The position numbers and the translations under genes are program-made. Shown in pieces: positions 1 through 7,317 of a stretch of 10,787 bases of DNA. The stretch's first letter is position 1, and each line of letters opens with the position of its first letter. Source of the stretch: Syntrophomonadaceae bacterium (lineage in GTDB: Bacteria; Bacillota_D; Dethiobacteria; DTU022); contig PWUG01000212.1 in the NCBI GenBank assembly GCA_003562605.1, forward strand, positions 1 to 10,787. The letters run 5' to 3'. The notes below the pieces were generated by a model, which saw only the letters and a program-made list of their open reading frames with translations, searched no databases and was not told the DNA's origin.

Positions 1-657
1 CCGGGAAAAAGTAAGCAGATTTTTGATGATTCTCTGACAGCGGATACCACTGGAATGGATATCTTTGATCAGTTGATATTGCGGTTCTTCAGGTGAAGCT
101 TCTCTTAACAGCAGTTGTGAGTTGCCGACAATTGCTGTCATCGGGCTGTTCAGCTCGTGAGCTACTCCGGCTGACATTTCTCCCATTGAGACCAGTTTAA
201 TCGAATCGATCAGGCGGGTTACATCCTTGGCGTAATAAGTAACGCCGTACGGTTCATTTTGTTCTGTGAAGGCGGGATAGGCAAAAATATCCAAGACCCT
301 GTTGTAGCGAGTTCTAGACTGCAGATAAGCGGTTTTTTGTGAATGCAGGACCTTATCAGCGATGCAGGGGGTGCATTTTTCTTTGCGCCCATAAAAAAGC
401 TGGTAGCATTTCGATCCGATTAAATCTTTTTCAGATTTTGTAAAAAATTCTACGGCTGCCTGGTTTACCCGCTGGATTTCATAATCACGATTAATAAAAA
501 TCAGCAGGTCGGTTACAGCAGAAAATGTAACCTCCCACTCACGTTTAATTTGCAGTAATTCGCTAATTTTTTTCTTTAAGGCGACGTAGTAAGATTTTTT
601 TGAGCTGTGTACTCCTGTTAGTTTTTCAATAAGCATTTTCTTGTTCTGTATAGGCAT
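1..657 (-). CDS. PAS-domain sensor histidine kinase, soluble, C-terminus cut by window edge
   Basis: The frame is open from an ATG at 657-655 to base 1, giving 219 residues without a stop; the ATPase domain lies beyond the window. Residues 1-40 are charged and probably helical. Residues 40-150 look like a PAS domain (LLIFINRDYEIQRVNQAA at 51-68, ending in YYAKDVTRL). The HisKA dimerisation domain starts near 155, with the H-box VAHELNSP and likely phospho-accepting His167. No membrane segment or signal peptide is visible, so the kinase is probably cytoplasmic. The PAS domain carries Cys84, Cys95 and Cys98 (C-x10-C-x2-C), which could bind metal or sense redox; this is inference. The ATG overlaps the stop of the upstream dehydrogenase gene (TAATG), with GGGAAG just upstream, so translation is probably coupled. 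By analogy with Pseudomonas ErcS-type kinases next to ErcA, it may sense alcohol or redox state. The fold call is firm; the signal is not known. Confidence 0.9.
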   Translation of the reverse strand, partial: MPIQNKKMLIEKLTGVHSSKKSYYVALKKKISELLQIKREWEVTFSAVTDLLIFINRDYEIQRVNQAAVEFFTKSEKDLIGSKCYQLFYGRKEKCTPCIADKVLHSQKTAYLQSRTRYNRVLDIFAYPAFTEQNEPYGVTYYAKDVTRLIDSIKLVSMGEMSAGVAHELNSPMTAIVGNSQLLLREASPEEPQYQLIKDIHSSGIRCQRIIKNLLTFSR

Positions 658-1826
658 TACTTTTCACTTCCCGGTGTCTCCAGGGCGGAGCGAAAAATAT
701 TGATAATATCTTCCTCATCCGCATCCCGGGGATTAGTGATAAAACAGGCATCGTTGGTTGCATTCCGACTCAGGTTCGGAATCGATTCTTCCGGCAGTCC
801 GAGTTCGGCGAGGCCTGAAGGAATGCCTACATCGCGGGCCAGTTGCTGAACCATATCGATCGCTTTTTCAGCAGCCTCACGTGTTGATAAATTGTTGGTT
901 TGCGCTCCCATAGCTTTAGCGATAGAGGCATATTTATCGACGCAGGCAATTAAGTTAAAGCGCATTACATAAGGCAGTAAAACTGCACTAATGGTGCCGA
1001 TGGGCAGATCCAGGAGGCCGCCGACCTGGTGAGTCATAGCATGGGCAAGACCAAGTACTGCATTCGAAAAAGCGATTCCGGCATGGAGGCTTGCCTTACC
1101 CATGGCAATCTTGGCCGTTTCATCGACCTGGCTGGCGACTGAGGATCGTAAATTCGCGGAAATAAGCTTAATGGCATGGAGAGCGTGAATATCAGTCATA
1201 TCGGTTGCAGCCAGGGAAAGATAGGCTTCAATAGCATGACTTAATGCTTCCATTCCGGTATGGGCTGTTACTTTGCCGCTGACTGTAGACAAAATTAAGG
1301 GATCGGATACAGCAATATCAGGAACGAGCGATTTTGATATTATGGTCATTTTTATCTTACGGTTGCTGTCGGATATTATTGCAAACTGGGAAACCTCGGC
1401 CCCGGATCCTGCTGTGGAAGGAACTACGATTAAGGGGGGTAAGGGTTCATTGATCATGTCGATACCCTCAAAGTCATGTATTTTCCCCTTGTTAGTGGAC
1501 AGGGTGGCGACAGCTTTAGCTGCGTCAATGGCGCTTCCTCCTCCAACCGCCAGAACGGCATCGCAGCCTGTATTGGTATAAAGAAGCGCGCCTTCCTCAA
1601 CCTCGTAGTCACGTGGATTGGCTGAAAAATCGGTCCAGAGCTGATAATTCAGGTCGGCTTCCTTGAGGAATGTAATTGCTTTTTCTACCCAGCCAAAGTG
1701 CATCACTCCCGGGTCGGCAACCAGGAATACACGTGACGAGCCGAGACGACTGCAGCATTCCCCGACCTGGTTTAGTGAACCGGAACCGAATATTATTTCC
1801 GGGGTTACAAATTTGCTGATATACAT
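657..1826 (-). CDS. ercA: ErcA-like protein of the iron-containing alcohol dehydrogenase family
   Basis: This 389-residue protein matches the group III (iron-type) alcohol dehydrogenase family in length and motifs. It has the dinucleotide loop GGGSAIDAAK (95-104), PSTAGSGAEVSQFAIISD (136-153), HAIEAY (197-202), GLAHAMTHQVGG (259-270) and the C-terminal NPRDADEEDI (365-374). The VSQFAII and IISK stretches, together with the coupled PAS kinase, point to the ErcA subgroup, which in Pseudomonas acts in regulation of ethanol oxidation. Aligned by spacing with FucO (Asp196, His200, His263, His277), the ligand positions here are Glu193, His197, His262 and Ile276. One Asp is thus a Glu and the last His, normally in PHG, is an Ile (PIG). 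This suggests altered or lost metal catalysis and fits a regulatory role, but does not prove it. The ATG at 1826 has AAAGGGCGGG upstream. Its own promoter presumably lies in 1840-1915, but no convincing hexamer pair is visible. A true alcohol dehydrogenase remains possible. Confidence 0.85.
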   Translation of the reverse strand: MYISKFVTPEIIFGSGSLNQVGECCSRLGSSRVFLVADPGVMHFGWVEKAITFLKEADLNYQLWTDFSANPRDYEVEEGALLYTNTGCDAVLAVGGGSAIDAAKAVATLSTNKGKIHDFEGIDMINEPLPPLIVVPSTAGSGAEVSQFAIISDSNRKIKMTIISKSLVPDIAVSDPLILSTVSGKVTAHTGMEALSHAIEAYLSLAATDMTDIHALHAIKLISANLRSSVASQVDETAKIAMGKASLHAGIAFSNAVLGLAHAMTHQVGGLLDLPIGTISAVLLPYVMRFNLIACVDKYASIAKAMGAQTNNLSTREAAEKAIDMVQQLARDVGIPSGLAELGLPEESIPNLSRNATNDACFITNPRDADEEDIINIFRSALETPGSEK

Positions 1827-1916
1827 TTTTGAACCCGCCCTTTAAAGATCTTAATTTCCTGCCTTAGTATTCTATTGATATAAGTATAAACCCTTTATTA
1901 TGCTCCGGTATAATGA

Positions 1917-1945
1917 AAGTGCCCCGCTTTGATTACGGAGCACTT
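1917..1945 (-). terminator. Probable rho-independent terminator of the FNT/small cysteine-rich gene unit
   Basis: Read on the minus strand, AAGTGCTCCG (1945-1936) pairs with CGGGGCACTT (1926-1917) as a 10-bp stem with one G-U pair and a 9-base loop. It starts 43 bases after the small gene's stop. The tail is only moderately U-rich (UCAUUAUA), so efficiency may be partial. On the plus strand the same stem has an A-C mismatch, which favours minus-strand use. It separates the FNT unit from the ercA-kinase unit. Confidence 0.55.
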
Positions 1946-1987
1946 AAGGGCTTCTATAAGCTGTGCTGCTTTGAACGAAATGAACTG

Positions 1988-2251
1988 TCATCGCCCGGGT
2001 AATAATGCAGGCTCCCGGTTACCTTTTGTTTTTTCTACAAAAGATTCTTCGTATATTTCAGGCACTAAGCCGAAACCGACATTGTTCTCCATCAATTTTT
2101 TACACTTGTGTCTCTGTTGTTTGCTACAGCCGCAGCTCTTTGCTTCCGTAACGTTCAGGCTCCGGCCGTAGGCGCCGGCACTGCAAAACATTACCCAGCC
2201 ATTGAGACTCTGGTATTCTTTCCAGTTCGGGCAATCGACCAGCTTTTTCAT
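1988..2251 (-). CDS. Small cysteine-rich protein, paralogue of the FNT N-terminal domain
   Basis: The chosen start is the ATG at 2251-2249, 8 bases after AAAGGAG, giving 87 residues; a GTG three codons upstream is also in frame but lies closer to the Shine-Dalgarno sequence. Numbering from the GTG, Cys10, Cys26, Cys45 and Cys53 are spaced exactly like Cys5, Cys21, Cys40 and Cys48 of the neighbouring FNT protein. The gapless 48-residue match also shares W-x-E-Y-x-S, a Gly, an Arg, an Asn, C-S-x3-R and K-x-M. An extra Cys43 makes a C-G-C pair. Four fixed cysteines in a small soluble protein suggest a zinc or iron-sulfur site, which is inference. No signal peptide or membrane segment is visible. 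The gene follows the FNT gene by 59 bases without an obvious terminator, so the two are probably co-transcribed. The family is not one I recognise. Its tail after residue 70 is charged and looks disordered. Confidence 0.75.
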   Translation of the reverse strand: MKKLVDCPNWKEYQSLNGWVMFCSAGAYGRSLNVTEAKSCGCSKQQRHKCKKLMENNVGFGLVPEIYEESFVEKTKGNREPALLPGR

Positions 2252-2310
2252 CACTCCCACTCCTTTACCTTTTTCTTGATTCCTGGATTCTTTACAGTTT
2301 TCCCTACCCG

Positions 2311-3402
2311 CTAAACTCTTCCATTAGCTACGATTCCCCTGGGTATAATCGGGCGCAGGTAGCAGGTCCAGTAAGCCACGGCGACGAACACTACGCCTCC
2401 GATTATGTTACCGATAGTTACCGGTACCAGATTGTTGATTAAGAAAGCCTGCCAGCTGATACTTTGTAGTACGGCTGGGTCCACCAGACTCTGAACGATT
2501 GCAGTGTTTTTGACCAAAATACCCATTGGAACGAAGTACATATTTGCGATTGAGTGTTCAAACCCGGCGGCAACAAATGCCGTAATCGGAATCATAATCG
2601 CCAGTATTTTGCTGATAGCATCTTTTCCGGCCAGTGAAAGCCAGACAGCCAGGCAGACCAGCCAGTTGCAAAGGATGCCTCTGAATAACGCTTCACTCCA
2701 AGTCAGAGTTGTTTTGATATAGGCAATGTTGATTACCCTGATGGCGATCCCGCCGTCGTTGGCTTTCCAGATGCCGGAGTAGTAGAAAAGGGCTACCACA
2801 ACCAGGGCCCCGACAAAATTGAACAGGTAGACCCAAAACCAATTTGAGAGAACCTGTTTTCCACTAATCTTTTTGTCCAGGTAGCCTGCAGCAAGCAGGT
2901 TATTGCCGGTGAAAAGTTCTGCTCCTCCGAGGATGACCAGGATCAGACCGAGGGAGAAAGAGACTCCCCCTACCAGGCGGCTAAGCCCGTCACCGATATA
3001 GACCGACAGATCGTTGGTGATGATTGTAAACATTACTGCACCTATAGCGATATAAGCCCCGGCAAGTATGGCGAGCATAAAAAGCGAGGGAGCGGCGGTA
3101 GTGGTTTTATTCTGTGCTGCATCAACAACGGTTCTGGCAATTTCCTGGGGCGGATCACAGGACAATACCGGAGTGGTAGCTGCAGCAGGTACAGGTGACA
3201 GAGCAGGCAGCTCCTGGGGAACGACCCCATCCCCCGTAGCATATACCATGCTCTTCATGCACTCCTTCCTTTTTTCAGCTGAGCAGCCGATTGCCTGCAG
3301 GAACTGAGGGTTGACCGGACGGTTAAAAGCAGCCAGTTCACAGTAACAAATATGCCCCGCTATCGAATCGTACTCATTCCAGAATGCACACTTCTCGGTC
3401 AT
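2311..3402 (-). CDS. Formate/nitrite transporter (FNT) family channel with cysteine-rich N-terminal domain
   Basis: This 363-residue protein is about 80-100 residues longer than typical FocA/FdhC/NirC channels. Residues 1-63 form a cysteine-rich domain (Cys5, Cys19, Cys21, Cys40, Cys48), followed by a Pro/Ala/Thr-rich linker (64-104). Residues 106-350 are the FNT fold with six predicted membrane segments near 106-127, 142-166, 184-207, 238-258, 264-282 and 322-346. Family signatures are visible: GGAELFTGNN (159-168), AGFEHSIANMYFVP (279-292) with the channel His283, and NNLVPVTIGNIIGG (323-336). Such proteins are pentameric inner-membrane channels for formate, nitrite or hydrosulfide. Formate is the likeliest cargo in an anaerobe, but residues alone do not decide it. 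The N-terminal domain should lie in the cytoplasm and may gate or sense. The start ATG is 8 bases after GGGAGG and follows a sigma-54 promoter. The small gene downstream encodes the same cysteine-rich domain alone. Confidence 0.93.
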   Translation of the reverse strand: MTEKCAFWNEYDSIAGHICYCELAAFNRPVNPQFLQAIGCSAEKRKECMKSMVYATGDGVVPQELPALSPVPAAATTPVLSCDPPQEIARTVVDAAQNKTTTAAPSLFMLAILAGAYIAIGAVMFTIITNDLSVYIGDGLSRLVGGVSFSLGLILVILGGAELFTGNNLLAAGYLDKKISGKQVLSNWFWVYLFNFVGALVVVALFYYSGIWKANDGGIAIRVINIAYIKTTLTWSEALFRGILCNWLVCLAVWLSLAGKDAISKILAIMIPITAFVAAGFEHSIANMYFVPMGILVKNTAIVQSLVDPAVLQSISWQAFLINNLVPVTIGNIIGGVVFVAVAYWTCYLRPIIPRGIVANGRV

Positions 3403-3450
3403 TGTTGGTGCCTCCCTTCTCTTGATTTTTAAATTTCTGCTATATACTAT

Positions 3451-3466
3451 TGCAATCGCCGTGCCA
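3451..3466 (-). promoter_or_regulatory. Sigma-54 (RpoN) promoter for the FNT gene
   Basis: On the minus strand the sequence TGGCACGGCGATTGCA matches the -24/-12 consensus TGGCACG-N4-TTGC, with GG and GC at the correct spacing. Transcription would start near 3440, leaving a leader of about 38 bases before the FNT start at 3402. Sigma-54 promoters need an NtrC-type activator bound upstream, so expression of the FNT gene and the small cysteine-rich gene should be conditional. The activator is not encoded in this window. Confidence 0.8.
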
Positions 3467-3655
3467 AGATTAAAGAGGTTTTATTGTAAGTTATTTATAG
3501 AGGGGAACATCTTTTTTGCGGCATATTAATACATGATAATCATAAAACTGTAAACTGTTAGATGCCACTTTAGTAACAAAAATGACGCAAACAGGTAACT
3601 TTGTTGACCCTGGAGGGTTAATGTAAGCTGGAGCGGGGTAGGCAGTCTACTTAAT
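3467..3655. other. Divergent intergenic region with candidate activator-binding palindromes
   Basis: No gene is visible here. Two symmetric sequences stand out. ATGATAATCAT at 3533-3543 is a perfect 11-base palindrome about 90-100 bases upstream of the predicted sigma-54 start. TTGACCCTGGAGGGTTAA at 3604-3621 is an 18-base palindrome with one mismatched pair, about 165-180 bases upstream of that start and 35 bases upstream of the mfd -35 box. Either could be an enhancer site for a sigma-54 activator. In AT-rich intergenic DNA the first could also arise by chance. Confidence 0.3.
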
Positions 3656-3684
3656 TTGACGGTGTTGTTGAGGCAGGATATAAT
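3656..3684 (+). promoter_or_regulatory. Sigma-A promoter for mfd
   Basis: TTGACG at 3656-3661 and TATAAT at 3679-3684 are separated by 17 bases, five of six and six of six matches to the housekeeping consensus. Transcription would begin near 3691, giving a leader of about 84 bases. A short hairpin (ATACC, loop GGGG, GGTAT at 3696-3709) would form at the very 5' end of the mRNA. No riboswitch or T-box pattern is recognised in the leader. Confidence 0.8.
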
Positions 3685-3774
3685 TTAGTGCATAAATACC
3701 GGGGGGTATCAGCCGATTCCCCTCTCTTTTGGTGTACGCTGCTGAACGAATCTTTTTAAAGGAGGGCCTGCTCT

Positions 3775-6700
3775 ATGCTGAAAAACATACTTGAACTATG
3801 GTCTGAAGATAATTCCTTCATCAATATTTTAGCCAACATTAATAAAATACCGGGTTACCAGGCCGCCGTCACGGGAATGGATGGCAGCGCCCGGGCCTTT
3901 TTTATGGCTGCCCTGGCTTATTTCTGCCGTCGGCCGGCCCTGATTATTACTACTGATGCTCCGCGGGCGGAAAAGGTGTATTCCGATTTGCAGGGTTTTT
4001 TGCCGGGCCAGGTTAACATGCTCCCATCGAGGGAACTGTTCATGAATACTGAAGTGCTCTCCCGAAGTGAAGAATACCAGCAAATGCGTATGCATTTTTT
4101 AGAATGGTTGCATTCAGAAAAAGCTGGAATTTATGTGGCTCCGGCAGCAGCATTTGTTTCGAAAGCGCTGCCTCCCTCCCTTTTTAGGGGCCTGATTGTC
4201 AAGTTGCTGCCCAATCAGCGAATCGATCGCCAGGAATTACTTGCGCAACTGGTTGAAAGAGGCTATGAGCGGACATCAATCACTGAAACAGGTGGCCAGT
4301 TCAGCGCCCGGGGTGATATTGTCGATATTTACTCTCCGGGCGGCGGAGAGCCGGTCCGTATTGAACTTTTTGATGATATTATCGAATCTATTCGCCATTT
4401 TAATCCTCAAACTCAGCGTTCTACAGAAATGCTGGAACAGGCTACTTTTTTACCCGCTCGGGAATTGCTTATTACCACAGATGTTCGCAGCAGCGGAGAG
4501 AAAAAGATTAAGCGCAGCTTGGACAAGGCGCTGTCAAAACTGCGAAAGCGCGGGGAAACAGATGCATCGGTAAGGCTTAAACAGCAGGTAGGCCGCCACC
4601 TGGAACGACTGGCTCAACCGGATGGTCTCGATATATTAAGCAGTTACTTTCCTTTTTTCTACGGAGAGGGCGCATCGCTTCTTGACTATCTATCACCCGG
4701 AAATATGGTTTTTATCGAAGAACCGGCAGCTGTGGCTGAAAAAGGAGTAACCCTTCGCCGTGAACTGGAGGATTACAATAGCAGTGCAATGATCGAAGGT
4801 AAGCTGCTTGCTCCGGGTGATGATTTGTCGTGGAAAGAGGAGGAGCTGCTGAATCGTTTGCCCTGCCCCTTAATTGGAGCTGCTCTCTTTTCCGAAACAG
4901 GAGGTATATTTAAACCCCGCGATTCATTCACAATTGAAGCGAAAAGCGCACCTTATTATCATGGCCAGTGGGAGTTTTTCAACAGCGATTACCGGGGTTG
5001 GATTAAAGATGGTTACAGGGTATACCTTTCGGTTATTTCTGAAACGAGAGGCAGAGGCCTGCTGGATCTGCTTGCCGGGCAGGAATTGTCAGCGGTCAAT
5101 AGCGGTGAGGATGATAGTGTAGAAGCTCCGGGGCCACTGCCGATTCTTACGGGCAATCTCGAGGGAGGGTTTATTGTTCCGGATTTAAAGCTGGCAGTTA
5201 TTGCCGAGCAAAATCTTCTCCCCCGCAGAAAGAAAAGGAGGCGTTTCAAAAAGTATGGGGGGGTTCGCCTTAGTGATTATCGCGAACTCGCGGTAGGTGA
5301 TTATGTTGTTCATGAGCAGCACGGGATTGGTAAATACCAGGGATTGAACACCCTGGAGGTTGGTGGGGCCAGGCGTGATTACCTGCTCTTAAGGTACAGG
5401 GGTACAGACAAGCTTTATATACCTGTTGACCAGGTTGGGTTGATCCAGAAGTATTCAGGTGGTGACGGGCTTGCACCACCTTTGCACAGCCTTGGCGGTG
5501 GAGAATGGCAGCGCCTGAAGAACAGGATAAACCGTTCGGTGGAAGAACTGGCCCGGGAACTGCTTGCACTATATGCTGCAAGGCAGGCCGTAGCGGGATA
5601 CAGTTTTGGGCCTGATCATCCCTGGCAGCAGGAATTTGAAGCCAGGTTTCCTTTTGAGGAGACTCCAGACCAGCTGCAGGCAGTTGCCGATGTTAAGGCC
5701 GATCTCGAAAAGAATCACCCGATGGATCGGTTAGTATGCGGAGACGTTGGTTATGGTAAGACTGAAGTTGCGATGCGGGCGGCCTTCAAAGTGGTAACAG
5801 AGGGCAAACAGGTTGCCCTTTTAGTGCCAACTACAGTTTTGGCCCAGCAGCACTTTCGCACTTTCATGGAACGGTTTGAAGACTTTCCGGTCAGGGTGGC
5901 CCAACTAAGCCGTTTTGTTCCCCCCGCGAAGCAAAAAGAGTTGATTAAAGAAATTGCTGCTGGAAAAACAGATATTGTTATCGGTACTCACCGCCTCCTG
6001 TCAAAAGATATTCGTTTCCATGACTTAGGACTGCTTGTTGTTGACGAAGAACAGCGCTTTGGTGTCCGCCAGAAAGAAAAGATGAAACAAATGCGCCTGG
6101 AGGTAGATACTTTAGCCATGACAGCCACACCGATCCCGAGGACGCTTCATATGTCTTTGGCCGGAGCCAGGGATTTCAGCATAATCGATACCCCGCCTGA
6201 AGACCGCTACCCGGTGCAGACCTATGTCATTGAATATTCCGAGAACCTTGTACAGGAAGCTGTCCGGCGTGAACTTAAGCGGCAGGGTCAGGTTTATATA
6301 GTATTTAACCGGGTAGATCGGATCGGTAAATATGCTGAACGAATTCAAAAAATGTTTCCACATGTTTCAGTTGCCGTCGGTCACGGCCAACTTCCAGAAG
6401 CCTCACTCGCGCAGGTTATGGCTGATTTCCAGGATGGACAGCACCAAATCCTGATCAGCACCACGATCATAGAATCCGGTCTCGATATTCCCAATGTCAA
6501 CACCTTAATTATTTATGAAGCAGACAAGTTTGGGTTGGCCCAGCTTTACCAGATCAGGGGAAGGGTTGGTCGTTCAAACCGCCTGGCCTATGCCTATCTC
6601 ACATACCGCAAGGATAAAGTAGTTTCGGAAACCGCAAAGAAAAGGTTAAGAGCAATTAAAGAATTTACAGAATTGGGGTCTGGTTTTAAAATTGCCCTCC

Positions 6701-7317
6701 GCGATCTGGAGATCAGGGGGGCAGGCAATATACTTGGCGCCGAACAGCATGGTTTTATAGCCGCTGTCGGATTTGATCTTTACGCCCGGCTTTTGGATCA
6801 GGCGGTGGCCGAACTTAAAAATGAAAAGCGCGAAGATAAAGTCAAGCCGCGCCTTGAACTCCAGGTAAACGCTTACCTGCCTTCTGCATATATTTCGGCC
6901 CAGGACCAGAAGGTAGATTTTTATCAGCGTATATACAGTGCACTTGAACCTGAAGAACTTCAAGAAATCAACGAGGAGTTGGTCGATCGCTACGGTTCAC
7001 CACCTGATTCAGCGAGACAACTTCTAAAAGTCGCAGAAATACGCGCTCTGGCCGCTAAACTGGGTGTGGAACTGATCCACCACCAGCAGGCGATTATTAT
7101 AATGCAGTTTTGCTCCGGTAACTCTTTTGATTTTAACCTGTTGAAAGAAAAGGCTGATTTTAATCTTGATTATATCACTGTAACTAAACGCAGGCCGCTG
7201 ACCCTTAGAATAAAAGGGGTCGGTAAATCAGCAACACTGCTCGAAGATATAAGCCTTTTACTGCAGAGATTCATTGTCTTCAAAGAGGAGTCAGCCGGTA
7301 GCTGCCGTATATTATAA
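3775..7317 (+). CDS. mfd: Transcription-repair coupling factor Mfd
   Basis: Mfd is an ATP-driven translocase that removes RNA polymerase stalled at DNA lesions and recruits UvrA. At 1180 residues it has the usual full length. The UvrB-like N-terminal part (about 1-340) includes RGDIVDIYSPGG and RIELFDDIIESIR. The RNA polymerase interaction domain (CarD/TRCF type) begins near GDYVVHEQHGIGKY (508-521). The helicase part has Walker A GDVGYGKT (656-663, Lys662), DEEQ (757-760), TATPIPRT (783-790) and QLYQIRGRVGR (923-933). The translocation motif region follows with GAGNILGAEQHG (982-993), and a C-terminal TRCF domain covers about 1030-1145. All key residues are present. The ATG is preceded by AAAGGAGG at 9 bases. 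It has its own sigma-A promoter and diverges from the FNT gene. Downstream genes follow the order seen near mfd in Bacillus and clostridia. Confidence 0.98.
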   Translation: MLKNILELWSEDNSFINILANINKIPGYQAAVTGMDGSARAFFMAALAYFCRRPALIITTDAPRAEKVYSDLQGFLPGQVNMLPSRELFMNTEVLSRSEEYQQMRMHFLEWLHSEKAGIYVAPAAAFVSKALPPSLFRGLIVKLLPNQRIDRQELLAQLVERGYERTSITETGGQFSARGDIVDIYSPGGGEPVRIELFDDIIESIRHFNPQTQRSTEMLEQATFLPARELLITTDVRSSGEKKIKRSLDKALSKLRKRGETDASVRLKQQVGRHLERLAQPDGLDILSSYFPFFYGEGASLLDYLSPGNMVFIEEPAAVAEKGVTLRRELEDYNSSAMIEGKLLAPGDDLSWKEEELLNRLPCPLIGAALFSETGGIFKPRDSFTIEAKSAPYYHGQWEFFNSDYRGWIKDGYRVYLSVISETRGRGLLDLLAGQELSAVNSGEDDSVEAPGPLPILTGNLEGGFIVPDLKLAVIAEQNLLPRRKKRRRFKKYGGVRLSDYRELAVGDYVVHEQHGIGKYQGLNTLEVGGARRDYLLLRYRGTDKLYIPVDQVGLIQKYSGGDGLAPPLHSLGGGEWQRLKNRINRSVEELARELLALYAARQAVAGYSFGPDHPWQQEFEARFPFEETPDQLQAVADVKADLEKNHPMDRLVCGDVGYGKTEVAMRAAFKVVTEGKQVALLVPTTVLAQQHFRTFMERFEDFPVRVAQLSRFVPPAKQKELIKEIAAGKTDIVIGTHRLLSKDIRFHDLGLLVVDEEQRFGVRQKEKMKQMRLEVDTLAMTATPIPRTLHMSLAGARDFSIIDTPPEDRYPVQTYVIEYSENLVQEAVRRELKRQGQVYIVFNRVDRIGKYAERIQKMFPHVSVAVGHGQLPEASLAQVMADFQDGQHQILISTTIIESGLDIPNVNTLIIYEADKFGLAQLYQIRGRVGRSNRLAYAYLTYRKDKVVSETAKKRLRAIKEFTELGSGFKIALRDLEIRGAGNILGAEQHGFIAAVGFDLYARLLDQAVAELKNEKREDKVKPRLELQVNAYLPSAYISAQDQKVDFYQRIYSALEPEELQEINEELVDRYGSPPDSARQLLKVAEIRALAAKLGVELIHHQQAIIIMQFCSGNSFDFNLLKEKADFNLDYITVTKRRPLTLRIKGVGKSATLLEDISLLLQRFIVFKEESAGSCRIL

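Noticed and set aside
1273..1581. 102-codon plus-strand open frame
   Set aside because: It lies wholly inside ercA on the opposite strand, has no good ribosome binding site, and its translation shows no domain; it is a shadow frame.
1827..1916. Sigma-54 or clear sigma-A promoter before ercA
   Set aside because: No GG-N10-GC element was found, and the TATACT-like sequences have no acceptable -35 partner, so no promoter is called although one probably exists.
1901..1942. Alternative pairing TGCTCCG with CGGAGCA suggesting a riboswitch-like switch
   Set aside because: The pairing competes with a longer, better 10-bp stem, and no ligand-binding fold is recognisable; a simple terminator explains the symmetry.
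2252..2260. GTG at 2260 as the start of the small cysteine-rich gene
   Set aside because: The ATG at 2251 is better spaced (8 bases) from AAAGGAG; the GTG would be only 1 base or so from that Shine-Dalgarno sequence.
5270..5581. 103-codon minus-strand open frame
   Set aside because: It is antisense to the conserved RNA polymerase interaction region of mfd, and its composition is not protein-like.
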